Of a stretch of DNA of 64,000 bases, positions 25,357-33,797 are shown piece by piece. Each line of letters opens with the position of its first letter. The first letter of the stretch is position 1. The translations under genes and the position numbers were made by a program. The DNA is taken from contig DATNGZ010000066.1 in assembly GCA_035605695.1 (NCBI GenBank), forward strand, positions 1 to 64,000, read 5' to 3'. This DNA comes from VRUE01 sp035605695 (GTDB lineage: Bacteria > Actinomycetota > Thermoleophilia > Solirubrobacterales > 70-9). The notes under the pieces are model-generated. The model did no database searches and had not been told where the DNA came from. It was given only the letters and a program-made list of their open reading frames with translations.

Positions 25357-25459
25357 CGGTCCCGAATTCTAGCGCGTTTCGGGACCAATTCGGGACCAAT
25401 TTAGCTACTTCGTGCCAAGTAGCTCAAAGCTATTTGGCTCTATAACTGGCTTTTAGTAG
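25357..25459. promoter_or_regulatory. P' arm of the right attachment site and integrase promoter region
   Basis: Contains GGGACCAATT twice in direct repeat (25381-25400), an inverted form (GGTCCCGAATT) at 25357-25367 and a hairpin AGCTACTT/AAGTAGCT at 25403-25424 with a 6-base loop. The same GGGACCAA pair ends P arms A and B, so these are good candidates for integrase arm-type binding sites. Since they overlap the integrase promoter, the integrase could control its own expression. Confidence 0.65.
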
Positions 25460-25533
<74 letters not shown>

Positions 25534-25553
25534 GTTGGCTGAGGAGGGTAGCG

Positions 25554-25925
25554 CTAGGCGCTGAAGAGTTGCGCCAGGGAGCGGCCCACGTCGGGAGGCT
25601 CTTCCTCGCCCTTGGAGGCTGCGGCGGCGCCCTCGGCCAGGGCCTTGGCTGCGTCAGCTATCTGATGGGAGCGGCCGCCGCGGATGGTGCCGGTTTTCTT
25701 CGCTTCGGCGAGGTCGGATTCCATCAGGCCGGCCAGCTCGGCCAGGCGGCGCAGGCCGACTACGCCAGCTGCACCGCGCAGGGCGTGGGCCTCGATCCGC
25801 ATCGTCTCGAAGTCGGTCGTCTCGGTCGCCAGGCCGGCGGCGATCACGTCGCAGCGGCGTCGTGCCTCCTCGGCGAAGGAGGCCAGTAGCTCAGCATCGG
25901 GGCTTGGGGTGGTCTTCTCACTCAT
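25554..25925 (-). CDS. HPt (histidine phosphotransfer) domain protein
   Basis: 123 aa from the ATG at 25925, where it overlaps the upstream gene's stop by 4 bp (ATGA). It is a four-helix HPt domain with the phosphorylation site H47 in RIEAHALRGAAGVVGL. The C-terminal 30 residues are a charged tail. Such proteins relay phosphate between receiver domains in phosphorelays. No histidine kinase or response regulator lies nearby, so its partners are elsewhere. Its overlap with the thioredoxin-like lipoprotein gene suggests one mRNA. Confidence 0.85.
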   Translation of the reverse strand: MSEKTTPSPDAELLASFAEEARRRCDVIAAGLATETTDFETMRIEAHALRGAAGVVGLRRLAELAGLMESDLAEAKKTGTIRGGRSHQIADAAKALAEGAAAASKGEEEPPDVGRSLAQLFSA

Positions 25926-27004
25926 TCTCCAGTCAGTCCCTTCACCACGCGGGTCAGTTCTTCGACGCCGAACGCGCCGTCGATCTCGTCTTCGATCTTT
26001 CCATTTCGGCCGATTGCGAACAACCACGGCTCGGTCGGCAGGTGGAAGGCCTGCACCTGCGGCCGCACCGGCTTGTTCGGGTCGTTGTCCTGGTAGATCT
26101 CCATGTGGATGAACGCCACCTTGTCGCCGTAGAGCTGCTTGAGCTGCTCGGCAACGTCGACGACCGGGCCGCAGACGCGGCTGACGCAGAATTGTGGGGT
26201 GGCGAAGAGGAGCACGATCGGCTCCTTACCGAGGACATCTGCGTAGTCAACCTTGTTTTGGGTGTCCGGGGGAATGCGGGTGGTGATCTTGGCCAGGTCG
26301 CCGCCGACGTCGTCGGCGGTCGGCGTGTGGATCAGCGGCGCCTTCTGCCCGACCTGCGGCACCTTCGAGAAGCGGCCGACTTCGGCGCTGGGCAGCAGCG
26401 TTGTGGTCAACTTGTCGTCCTGCCTGATCAGAGCGGCGATCCGCCACTCGCCGTTGCTGGGGAAGTCGACGTTGGTTTTGTAGACGACCGTGCCGGCGTC
26501 GGGGTCGCTTGTCGTCGTCTGGGCACGAAAGGCGGGCTGGGTCTGAAGCGTTTCAATCGCGGCGGGGAAGGGTCCCGTCGCGGGCTGATCGAGAGCGCGT
26601 TGTTCGGCCTTTTCCGCACTCGCGGTGCCCGCTGGGGCACCGGCTCCGGCCGTGCCGGAACCTTTCCCCGGCACCTTGGCGAAGTAGAGCGCCACTTCGG
26701 CGTCGGGGACCTGGGTCCGGTCGCGCTGAAAGACCCCGAACGGGTAGCGATTCTCACCCTTGTTAAAGACCTCGGCCGCGGGCGAAACCACGAGTGTGGA
26801 CGGCGCGGCGTTTTCTGCTTCGAGGACCTCGGCAAGAGTCTTGCCATTGGCGCTGGGAAACTCGTTCCTCGGTGGCGCCGGGCGACTCTGGGCGCTGCCC
26901 GAGGAAGATCCGGTCGAGGAGTCCGATCCGCTGCCGCAGCCGGTGACCGCAAGCGCCACCGCGAGGGCGCAGACGAGGGCGGCGAGAACTCGGCTCAGGC
27001 GCAT
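25922..27004 (-). CDS. lipoprotein with thioredoxin-like C-terminal domain
   Basis: 360 aa from the ATG at 27004 (an ATG at 27013 is equally possible). The signal peptide ends in the lipobox AVTGC (Cys23), followed by a Ser/Gly-rich linker. Residues of about 250-358 have a thioredoxin-like pattern: IVLLFATPQFCVSRVCGPV with a CxxxxC pair instead of CxxC, then VAFIHMEIYQDN and a C-terminal GRNGKIEDEIDG strand-turn. It should sit on the outer face of the membrane and handle thiols or metals. The widened Cys spacing argues against ordinary disulfide reduction. It is co-transcribed with the HPt gene. Confidence 0.75.
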   Translation of the reverse strand: MRLSRVLAALVCALAVALAVTGCGSGSDSSTGSSSGSAQSRPAPPRNEFPSANGKTLAEVLEAENAAPSTLVVSPAAEVFNKGENRYPFGVFQRDRTQVPDAEVALYFAKVPGKGSGTAGAGAPAGTASAEKAEQRALDQPATGPFPAAIETLQTQPAFRAQTTTSDPDAGTVVYKTNVDFPSNGEWRIAALIRQDDKLTTTLLPSAEVGRFSKVPQVGQKAPLIHTPTADDVGGDLAKITTRIPPDTQNKVDYADVLGKEPIVLLFATPQFCVSRVCGPVVDVAEQLKQLYGDKVAFIHMEIYQDNDPNKPVRPQVQAFHLPTEPWLFAIGRNGKIEDEIDGAFGVEELTRVVKGLTGE

Positions 27005-27108
27005 CGGCGGCATGTTATTGACGGCGAGGCTGCCGCCGTAGCGCGATCCGCGCGGCGCGAACCCAAGATAGGGTCCGCGGCGGAAGCTGTCGAGCAAAGG
27101 AGAGGGTC

Positions 27109-27840
27109 TTGGCGGAGCGAGCGGCACTGATCACTGGGGCATCGAGCGGAATCGGGCTGGCGGTTGCCCGGGTGCTTGGCGAAGAGGGCTACGCCCTGAC
27201 CGTCTCCGCGCGACGACCCGACAAGCTCGAGGGCGCCGCCGAGAGTCTCCGCGGCGATGGGCTCGAGGTGCAGAGCGTCGCCGCCAACATGACCGACGAG
27301 GAGGACGTCGTCGGGGTTTTCGCCAAGCACCGCGAGGCCTACGGCCGGCTCGACATGCTGATGAACAACGCCGGGGTCGGCATCGGCGCGCCGATGGAGG
27401 AGATCCAGACCAAGCACCTAGACATGCAACTCGGGGTCAACCTGCGGGCGCTGATCATCGGCACGCGCGAGGGGTTGCCGCTGCTGAAAGAGGCCGGCGC
27501 CGAGCACGGCAAGGCGCTGATCGTCAACACGGCCTCGATCGCCGGCAAGGGCGGGCAAGCCTGGCTCTCGATCTACGCCGCGACCAAGGCGGCGGTAATC
27601 AACTTCACCCAGTCGACCCACCGCGAGGTTGGCGGCGGCGGAATCCAGTGCACGGCGCTGGCTCCCGGCTTCGTCGACACGCCGATGACCGAGTTCGCCA
27701 AGGGCCAGGTCCCGGGCGAGGAAATGATCCGGCCCGAGGACCTCGGCGAGGCGGTCCGCTTCCTGCTGCGTACCTCCCCCAACTGCCACGTCCCCGAGAT
27801 CGTCTTTACGAGGCCTGGCGAGGGGCTCGACACCCCGTAG
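27109..27840 (+). CDS. short-chain dehydrogenase/reductase
   Basis: 243 aa from a TTG at 27109, chosen because AAAGGAGAGGG precedes it at good distance. Classical SDR: cofactor motif TGASSGIG at about 10-17, NNAGVG near 85, catalytic Ser and YAATK around 155-160. It lacks the extra arginine of fatty-acid FabG proteins, and its substrate is unknown. It lies 7 bp upstream of the glycosyltransferase gene in the same direction and probably shares its mRNA. Oxidation or reduction of a sugar acceptor or lipid is possible. Confidence 0.88.
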   Translation: MAERAALITGASSGIGLAVARVLGEEGYALTVSARRPDKLEGAAESLRGDGLEVQSVAANMTDEEDVVGVFAKHREAYGRLDMLMNNAGVGIGAPMEEIQTKHLDMQLGVNLRALIIGTREGLPLLKEAGAEHGKALIVNTASIAGKGGQAWLSIYAATKAAVINFTQSTHREVGGGGIQCTALAPGFVDTPMTEFAKGQVPGEEMIRPEDLGEAVRFLLRTSPNCHVPEIVFTRPGEGLDTP

Positions 27841-27847
27841 TGCAGGT

Positions 27848-29068
27848 ATGACGGCGACGGGCGGCAGCGAGGGCCTGCGCTTTCTCGTCGCCGCTTTTGG
27901 CGACCCGGGGCACGTCTTCCCAGCGATCGCGCTGGGCCGGGCGCTGCGTGAGCGCGGCCACGAGGTCGTGCTCGAGACCTGGGAGGAGCGGCGCGAGGCG
28001 GTCGAGGGCGCCGGGCTGGGCTTTGCCGCGGCCGAGGAATACCAGATGTTCCCGCCTCCCGATCCCGATTCGGTCGACGGTGACCACGCGGCCGAGGCGG
28101 CGCAGGCGCTGCTGCCGCTGCTGGAGGAGATGCGGCCCCACGTCGTCGTCAGCGACATCCTCACCCTCGCCCCTGCCCTGGCCGCGGAGAGGTCCGGAAT
28201 CCCGCTCGCCACGCTGATCCCCCACATCTACCCAGTGGTCGAGCCGGGCTTGCCGTTCTTCGCGATCGGGCTGATGCCGCCGCGGACCCCGGTCGGGCAA
28301 GCGGTTTGGCGGACGGGACAACGGGCGCTGAACATCGGCCTCGAGCACGGCCGCCGCGACCTCAACCGCCAGCGGGCGCGACTCGAACTGCCGCCGGTTG
28401 AGCGCTTCCACGGCGGCATCAGCACCGAGCTGGCGCTGGTCGGGACGTTCCCGCAACTCGAGTACCCGCGCCGCTGGCCCGCAGGAGTCGAGATCACCGG
28501 GCCGATGACCTTCGAGGTTCCCCACCGGGAGATCGAGCTGCCGCCCGGAGAGAACCCGTTGGTGCTGGTCGCCCCCAGCACCGCCCACGATTCGGACAAT
28601 CACCTGGTGCGCACAGCCCTCGCCGCGCTGGCCGACGAGCCGGTTCGCGTCGTCGCCACGACCAACCGCGTTGTGCCGCAGGTCCCGATCGAGGTCCCCG
28701 ACAACGCGATCCTGGTCGACTGGCTCAGCTACAGCCAGCTGATGCCCGCCGCCTCGCTGGTGATCTCCCACGGCGGCCACGGCACCGTCGCCCGCGCGCT
28801 CGGTGCCGGCACCCCAGTCCTGATCTGCCCGATCATCGGCGACATGAGCGAGACCGCGATGCGGGTGACCTGGGCCAGGGCCGGCCTCTCGGTCCCCTGG
28901 CGTCTCTGCCGGCCGGCGCCGCTGCGCTGGGCCGCACGCCGCCTGCTCGGCGACCCCGCCTTCGCCGCCCGCGCGGCCGAGCTGGCGACTTGGGGGCGTG
29001 CGCACGACGGCGCTGCCCGCGGCGCCGAGCTGGTCGAGCGGCTCGCTCGCAGCCGCGCGACCGCATGA
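27848..29068 (+). CDS. GT1/MGT-type glycosyltransferase
   Basis: 406 aa. The N-terminal half has FLVAAFGDPGHVFPAIALGRAL (the HxxP-type acceptor-domain start of GT1 enzymes); the C-terminal half has LVISHGGHGTVARALGAGTPVLICP, the nucleotide-sugar-binding HGGxGT motif. These enzymes transfer sugars from UDP- or TDP-donors to lipids or secondary metabolites. Together with the SDR gene just upstream it forms a two-gene unit. Product unknown. Confidence 0.88.
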   Translation: MTATGGSEGLRFLVAAFGDPGHVFPAIALGRALRERGHEVVLETWEERREAVEGAGLGFAAAEEYQMFPPPDPDSVDGDHAAEAAQALLPLLEEMRPHVVVSDILTLAPALAAERSGIPLATLIPHIYPVVEPGLPFFAIGLMPPRTPVGQAVWRTGQRALNIGLEHGRRDLNRQRARLELPPVERFHGGISTELALVGTFPQLEYPRRWPAGVEITGPMTFEVPHREIELPPGENPLVLVAPSTAHDSDNHLVRTALAALADEPVRVVATTNRVVPQVPIEVPDNAILVDWLSYSQLMPAASLVISHGGHGTVARALGAGTPVLICPIIGDMSETAMRVTWARAGLSVPWRLCRPAPLRWAARRLLGDPAFAARAAELATWGRAHDGAARGAELVERLARSRATA

Positions 29069-29074
29069 GAAAAG

Positions 29075-29147
29075 CTCCGGGGGTGGGACTCGAACCCACA
29101 ACAACTCGATTAACAGTCGAGTGCTCTACCGATTGAGCTACCCCGGA
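29075..29147 (-). tRNA. tRNA-Asn (GTT)
   Basis: 73 nt with acceptor stem TCCGGGG/CCCCGGA, D arm AGCTCAATCGGTAGAGC, anticodon loop CTGTTAA (anticodon GTT), T arm GGGTTCGAGTCC and no encoded CCA. It lies between the glycosyltransferase and dnaG genes. Confidence 0.95.
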
Positions 29148-29169
29148 CCGACGGAACGGAATTTACCGA

Positions 29170-30948
29170 TTAGCCGCTGACGCGCTCGGTGTGGGCAATG
29201 CGCTGGACCAGGGCGGCGCGCTCGCGACTGAGGGCGGCACGGCGCTCGTAGTCGTTGCGCTCGCCGGCGGCTGCGATCTCTGCCTCTATGCGGCGCTGGT
29301 CGAGCAGGAGGAAGTTGAGCTCCATCGCCTCGGGCGAGGCGGGCTCGTCGTGAGCGAGGATGACCAGCTCGGCGATCAGGCCGGACAGCTCCGAGTCCTC
29401 GCGCGGCAGGTCGGAGGCGGGGTCGTCGGGATGCTCGCGCAGCCAGGCGGCGGCGCGCGATCCGCCCGGCGAGAGGTGCTCGCCGGTGAGCCGCTCGAGA
29501 TAGCCCTTGCCCTGCTCCGGCAGGGCAATACACATCGCCAGCAGGGCCCGCTCGCGGCGCTCGCGCGAGGTCAGCTCCGCTGTGCGCCGTGGCGCGGGAG
29601 CCGAATCACCACGACCTGCAGCGACAGCCCTGCCGCCGGTTACGGGGCGGGCCGCAACGACCTTGCCCATCACCATCGCCGGCTCCATGTCGAACTTCTC
29701 CGCGACCTGCCGGACCAGGTCATCGCGGCTGGCGCCCTCTCCCATTCCGGCCAGGATCGGGGCGATCTCCGCGTCCAAGGCGCGGTCTCGCTCCGCGGGC
29801 ACTGAGGAATCCGTCCTGCCGATCACCAGCCCGACCTGGAAGGCGGTCAGCTCGAGAGCGCCATCGAGCAGGGCGCGGAAGCGCTCGGCGCCTCCCTCCG
29901 CGGCCATCATCTCCGCCGGGTCCTCGCCTGGCGGCATCGCGGCCACTCGCAGGCGCATCTTGCGGTCTCCCGCCACCCGCTGCGCGCGCAGCATCGCCTC
30001 CTGCCCCGCCGAGTCGGCATCGAGGGCCAAGACCACCTCGTCGACCATCCCCGAGAGTGAGGCCACCTGCTCCTCGGTGATCGCGGTCCCCATCACCCCG
30101 ACCGCCTCCTCGATCCCGGCCTGGTGCAGGGCGAGCACGTCGGTGTAGCCCTCAACGACCACGGCGCGACCCGCCTTGGCGATCGCCGCCTTGGCCAGGT
30201 CGATGCCGTAGAGCATGTTGCTCTTGTGGAAGAAGTCGGTCTCGGCCGTGTTGACGTACTTGGCACCCTGATCAGAGCGCATCGCTCGGCCGCCGAAGCC
30301 GAGCGTGCGGCCGCGGCGGTCGCGGATCGGGAACATGATCCGCGAGCGGAAGCGGTCGTACTCTCCCCCGCCCCGGCCGCGCTGGACCAGGCCGACCCCG
30401 CGCAGCTCCTCGACCTTGAAGCCGGCCCGCTGGCCGCGCAGCAGCACTTTGTCCCAGGCGCTGGGCGCGTAACCGACCGCGAAGGCGCGCAGGATCTCCT
30501 CGCCGAGGCCGCGCTCGGCCAGGTACTCGCGCGCCTTTGCTGCCTCGTCGGAGTCCCAGAGATAGCTGGCGTAAAAGCCGGCGGTGCGGTCGAGCAGCTC
30601 GCTGAGGCGGCGGCGCTGCTGGCGCTTGGCCTCCGCCCGCGGGTCCTCGCGCTCGCGTTCCAGTTCGACCCCGTAACGCTCGGCGAGCAGCTCCACCGCC
30701 TCGGCGAAGCCCAGTCCCTCCTTCTCCTCGACGAACTTGATCGTGTCGCCGCCCACCCCGCAGCCGAAGCAGTGGTAGAGCTTTTCCGCCGCGTCGACCG
30801 AGAAGGACGGGGTGCGCTCCTCGTGGAAAGGGCAGAGGCCGACCCAGCGGGTGCCCTGACGGCGCAGGTCGGTGTGGGCCGAAATCACCTCGACGATGTC
30901 CACCGCCTGCTTGACCCGCTCCAGACTCTCGGTTGAGATCAGCGCCAC
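29170..30948 (-). CDS. dnaG: DNA primase
   Basis: 592 aa from a GTG at 30948; the start is fixed by the overlap with the dgt stop (10 bp). The CHC2-type zinc finger is at 39-63 (CPFH, then HCFGC), the RNA-polymerase domain includes YASYLWDSDEA and GYAPSAWDKVL, and the TOPRIM core has VVEGYTDVLALHQAG and LALDADSAG. The C-terminal part should bind DnaB helicase. It makes the RNA primers for replication. The order dgt-dnaG is common in actinobacteria. Confidence 0.96.
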   Translation of the reverse strand: MALISTESLERVKQAVDIVEVISAHTDLRRQGTRWVGLCPFHEERTPSFSVDAAEKLYHCFGCGVGGDTIKFVEEKEGLGFAEAVELLAERYGVELEREREDPRAEAKRQQRRRLSELLDRTAGFYASYLWDSDEAAKAREYLAERGLGEEILRAFAVGYAPSAWDKVLLRGQRAGFKVEELRGVGLVQRGRGGGEYDRFRSRIMFPIRDRRGRTLGFGGRAMRSDQGAKYVNTAETDFFHKSNMLYGIDLAKAAIAKAGRAVVVEGYTDVLALHQAGIEEAVGVMGTAITEEQVASLSGMVDEVVLALDADSAGQEAMLRAQRVAGDRKMRLRVAAMPPGEDPAEMMAAEGGAERFRALLDGALELTAFQVGLVIGRTDSSVPAERDRALDAEIAPILAGMGEGASRDDLVRQVAEKFDMEPAMVMGKVVAARPVTGGRAVAAGRGDSAPAPRRTAELTSRERRERALLAMCIALPEQGKGYLERLTGEHLSPGGSRAAAWLREHPDDPASDLPREDSELSGLIAELVILAHDEPASPEAMELNFLLLDQRRIEAEIAAAGERNDYERRAALSRERAALVQRIAHTERVSG

Positions 30949-31937
30949 TCGGCCAACTCCGCGTACTTGGCGATGCAGTAGCGATCGGTCATCCCCGCCA
31001 GGTAATCGGCGACCCGCTGGCACTCGCTCGCGCCTTGCTCGAGCTCGGGAGCCTCACCGGGCCGCTCCATGTAGTGGTCGAAGAGCGTCTGCATCATCCG
31101 GTGGACGCGCTCGTGCTCGCTGCGCGCCAGCGGGCCGAGGTAGACGCGATCGAACATGAACTTGCGCAGCCGCAGCATCGCGCCGCCAATCTCATCACTC
31201 TGCACGATGTCGCCAGCGGCGCGGGAACGCTCGACTATGTCGCGGACCAGGGTGTCGATCCGGGCCGAGCCACTTGCGCCGAGCAGCTCGATCTCCGCCG
31301 CCGGCAGATCGCCGGGGCTGAGGATCCCCGCCCGCAGCGCGTCGTCAATGTCGTGGTTGATGTAGGCGACGCGGTCGACCAGCTTGACGATCCGCCCCTC
31401 CAAAGTGGCGGGCTTGTTCGAGCCGGTGTGGTTGAGGATGCCGTCGCGCACCTGCTCGGTCAGGTTGAGTCCGCGACCGTCGCGCTCCAGCACCTCGACC
31501 ACCCGCAGCGAGTGCTCGTTGTGCTTGAAGTCGCTGCCGCAGCGCTCGCGCAGGGCCGCGTCGAGGGCCTCCTCGCCGGCGTGGCCGAAGGGCGGGTGGC
31601 CGAGGTCATGACCGAGCCCAATTGCCTCGGTCAGATCCTCGTTGAGGCCCAGCGCGCGGGCCACAGTGCGGGCAATGCCGCAAGCCTCGATCGTGTGGGT
31701 AAGCCGGGTGCGGTAATGATCGCCCTCGGGAGCGACGAAGACCTGGGTCTTGTGCTTGAGCCGGCGGAAGGCCTTGGTATGGACGATCCGATCCCGATCG
31801 CGCTGAAACGGCGTACGAACAGGACTGTCGGGCTCCTCAATCTGGCGCTTCGCCGGATAAGACCGAGTCGCCGCCGCATCGAGGAATTGCTCCTCCAAAG
31901 CGCGCACCCGATCTTCAAACGTCAGCGTCGCATCCAT
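30939..31937 (-). CDS. dgt: dGTP triphosphohydrolase-like protein
   Basis: 332 aa HD-domain protein. Metal site: HTIEACGIAR (H), then GLGHDLGHPPFGHAGEEALD (HD), and a late aspartate in DRVAYINHDIDD. It cleaves dNTPs to nucleoside and triphosphate and so controls dNTP pools. Length fits the deoxyguanosinetriphosphate triphosphohydrolase-like subfamily found next to dnaG in many bacteria. Its stop overlaps the dnaG start. Upstream of the start, at 31948-32067, lies a copy of the palindromic repeat. Confidence 0.94.
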   Translation of the reverse strand: MDATLTFEDRVRALEEQFLDAAATRSYPAKRQIEEPDSPVRTPFQRDRDRIVHTKAFRRLKHKTQVFVAPEGDHYRTRLTHTIEACGIARTVARALGLNEDLTEAIGLGHDLGHPPFGHAGEEALDAALRERCGSDFKHNEHSLRVVEVLERDGRGLNLTEQVRDGILNHTGSNKPATLEGRIVKLVDRVAYINHDIDDALRAGILSPGDLPAAEIELLGASGSARIDTLVRDIVERSRAAGDIVQSDEIGGAMLRLRKFMFDRVYLGPLARSEHERVHRMMQTLFDHYMERPGEAPELEQGASECQRVADYLAGMTDRYCIAKYAELAEWR

Positions 31938-31947
31938 CCACCGATCC

Positions 31948-32067
31948 TAAGGCCCTATCACGGTAGGGGTGGAACGTCTTGTACTTTTTGGGCGTCCACC
32001 TTGCGGCGTCAGCAGATACGTCAGCATCCAAAAAGTTAAGTGGAACCCCTGCCGGGATAGGGCCTTA
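31948..32067. repeat. palindromic repeat, copy 1 (between recO and dgt)
   Basis: A 120-bp palindrome: the left arm TAAGGCCCTATCACGGTAGG pairs with the right arm (CCGGGATAGGGCCTTA) over about 23 bp with 2 mismatches. Inside the arms are GTGGAACGTCTTGTACTTTTT on one side and AAAAAGTTAAGTGGAACC on the other, and a G/C-rich middle with GCGGCGTCAGCA. The right arm includes the recO stop codon. The family has two more copies, at 37070 and 45169. Confidence 0.88.
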
Positions 32068-32790
32068 AGCAGCGGAGCGCAGCTGCACGTGCGCATGATG
32101 CTCAAGGGTCTCGCGAACCGCCCGCTCTACTTGGCGCAGAGCCATCTCATCGGCCCGGGGCGCCTCAGCCAAAGGACTGCCGATCGCCGCGACCATGAAG
32201 CGGTGCGCCTCCTCGGAGAGCGGGAAGGCGGCCGCTTCGCAACTGACGCAGACGACACCGCCAGCCGCGCCGGAGAAGCCGCTCAGGTGTTCGGCCTCGC
32301 CGCAGTGCGCGCAGGAGGCGAGCTCCGGCGAGAAACCCGCCGCCAGCGCCAGCTTAAGCCGGAAGGAGAGCGCGGTCTCAAGGCTCGCCCCCCGCTCCGC
32401 GGTCGGGTCGTCGAGCAGCGCCAGGTAGCGACAGAGCAGGTTGTAGGCGGGGGGGTTGGACTCAGCCGAGTCGAGCAAGCGCAACACCGCATCGCAGGCG
32501 CGGGCGCCCGCATTGAGGGCGGGACCGGAGGCGCGCAGGCGCGGGTAGCCGTCAAGGGTGGAGGCGTTGGTCACTGTGAGCAGCTCTCCCCGGCCTTCAT
32601 GCAGGATCAGGTCGAGGCGAAAGAACGGCTCGAGGCGTCCGCCGAAGCGCGACTTCGGTTTCCGAGCCCCCTTGGCGATCGCCCCGATCCGGCCTTTCGT
32701 CTTCGAGTAGAGGTGGAGGATCCGGTCGGCCTCGCCGTAGCGGATGCTGCGCAGCACCACCGCCTCTGTCTTCAGCGTCTTTCCGGCCAT
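32065..32790 (-). CDS. recO: DNA repair protein RecO
   Basis: 241 aa from the ATG at 32790. The N-terminal OB fold starts KTEAVVLRSIRYGEADRIL, and the middle has the family's YLALLDDPTAERGASLETAL region. A Cys4 zinc finger near 155-180 (CAHCGE, then CVSCE) is present. RecO loads RecA through RecF/RecR at gaps. Only 7 bp separate it from mutM upstream, so the two repair genes share an mRNA. The stop codon lies inside palindrome copy 1. Confidence 0.94.
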   Translation of the reverse strand: MAGKTLKTEAVVLRSIRYGEADRILHLYSKTKGRIGAIAKGARKPKSRFGGRLEPFFRLDLILHEGRGELLTVTNASTLDGYPRLRASGPALNAGARACDAVLRLLDSAESNPPAYNLLCRYLALLDDPTAERGASLETALSFRLKLALAAGFSPELASCAHCGEAEHLSGFSGAAGGVVCVSCEAAAFPLSEEAHRFMVAAIGSPLAEAPRADEMALRQVERAVRETLEHHAHVQLRSAA

Positions 32791-32797
32791 GGCCGAT

Positions 32798-33712
32798 TTA
32801 CGTTGAACGACGGGCCGGACGACGCCTCCGCGGTCGTTTGCGCAGGCGGACCTGGCAGTTCGGGCAGAAGTAGGTCGAGCGGCCGGAAACGACGATGCGG
32901 ACGATGGTGCCATCGCAGCGCGGGCAGAGCTGGCCCTCGCGCGTGTGGACGAGGAACTCGTTCTGCATCGTTCCCTTCTCACCGCGACCATCGCGGTAGT
33001 CGTCGATCGAGGCCCCACCGCCGTCGATTCCCGCTTCCAACGCCGCAATGACGGCATCTCGCAGCGCTTCGAGGTGCTCGGGCCTCATCGACCCGGCCGG
33101 GGAAAGCGGGTGCAGGCGCGCCCGGAAGAGCGCCTCGTCGGCGTAGATGTTGCCGACCCCGGCAACGCCGGACTGGTCTAGCAGGAACGACTTCAACGGC
33201 ACGATTCGGTTCGCGGCCATCTCTCCTAGCGCTTCGGGCGTGAAAGCGTCAGAAAAGGGCTCGACGCCGAGCTTGATGAAGCGTTCCTCAAGCTTTGCGT
33301 CGTCGATCAGAAAGGCCTCGCCGAAACGGCGCGGATCAGTGAACCAGACCTCGCGACCGTCGTCGAGCGTGAAGCGGGCACGCAGATGTCGCTCAGACGT
33401 CGAGCGCTCCGCCTCATACAGCCGCCGCCCCTCGGAAGGATCGAGCTTGCTCTCGCCTTCGACCAGGACCAAGTTGCCGGTCATCCGCAGGTGCATGACC
33501 AGCGTCCGAGCGCCCTCGAGCGCCAGCAGCAGGTACTTCCCCCGCCGTCCCAATCCCTCGATCGTCGCGCCTTCGACCGCAGCCTCCAGCTTGGCGGGGG
33601 ACATGGGACGACACCAGCGCGCATCAAGAACTTCAAGCCCATCGATCCGGTGCCCCGTCAGCTCAGGATCAAGCTGGCGGCAAACGGTCTCCACCTCGGG
33701 CAACTCGGGCAC
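32798..33712 (-). CDS. mutM: formamidopyrimidine-DNA glycosylase
   Basis: 304 aa. Pro2-Glu3 after Met (MPELPEVETV) is the catalytic Schiff-base start. K in GRRGKYLLL, the H2TH region (NIYADEALFRARLHP) and the C-terminal zinc finger CPRC...CPNC are all in place. It excises oxidised purines. An Arg/Lys-rich tail of about 20 residues (KRPRRRRPARR) extends past the zinc finger and is longer than usual; it may help DNA binding. It lies in a unit xerD-mutM-recO, with a strong hairpin between xerD and mutM. Confidence 0.95.
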   Translation of the reverse strand: MPELPEVETVCRQLDPELTGHRIDGLEVLDARWCRPMSPAKLEAAVEGATIEGLGRRGKYLLLALEGARTLVMHLRMTGNLVLVEGESKLDPSEGRRLYEAERSTSERHLRARFTLDDGREVWFTDPRRFGEAFLIDDAKLEERFIKLGVEPFSDAFTPEALGEMAANRIVPLKSFLLDQSGVAGVGNIYADEALFRARLHPLSPAGSMRPEHLEALRDAVIAALEAGIDGGGASIDDYRDGRGEKGTMQNEFLVHTREGQLCPRCDGTIVRIVVSGRSTYFCPNCQVRLRKRPRRRRPARRST

Positions 33713-33725
33713 TCGCCAGTTCTAT

Positions 33726-33779
33726 CCCATCGCGGTCGTATTTCTCTCCGTTATCCGGAAAGAAGTACGACCGCATGGG
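33726..33779. terminator. long imperfect hairpin between xerD and mutM
   Basis: CCCAT at the left pairs with ATGGG at the right, then GCGGTCGTA with TACGACCGC, TTCT with AGAA and TCCG with CGGA, around a small loop: about 22 bp with two mismatches and one bulge. There is no T-run, so it may be an attenuator, an mRNA-stability hairpin or a REP-like repeat rather than a classic terminator. It ends 14 bp from the mutM start. Confidence 0.6.
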
Positions 33780-33797
33780 CCTGGCTGGCATCTACTG

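Noticed and set aside
24160..25404. 414-codon plus-strand ORF opposite the integrase
   Set aside because: Antisense of the integrase, which has all six catalytic residues. It would also overlap the Xis gene.
27806..29104. 432-codon minus-strand ORF opposite the glycosyltransferase
   Set aside because: Low-complexity antisense frame; the glycosyltransferase has a clear HGGxGT motif.
31969..32060. A peptide starting MERLV and ending KVKWNP, conserved in palindrome copies 1 and 2
   Set aside because: The conservation follows from the palindromic DNA boxes. Copy 3 is inverted and lies in no comparable frame context, so a coding role is unlikely.
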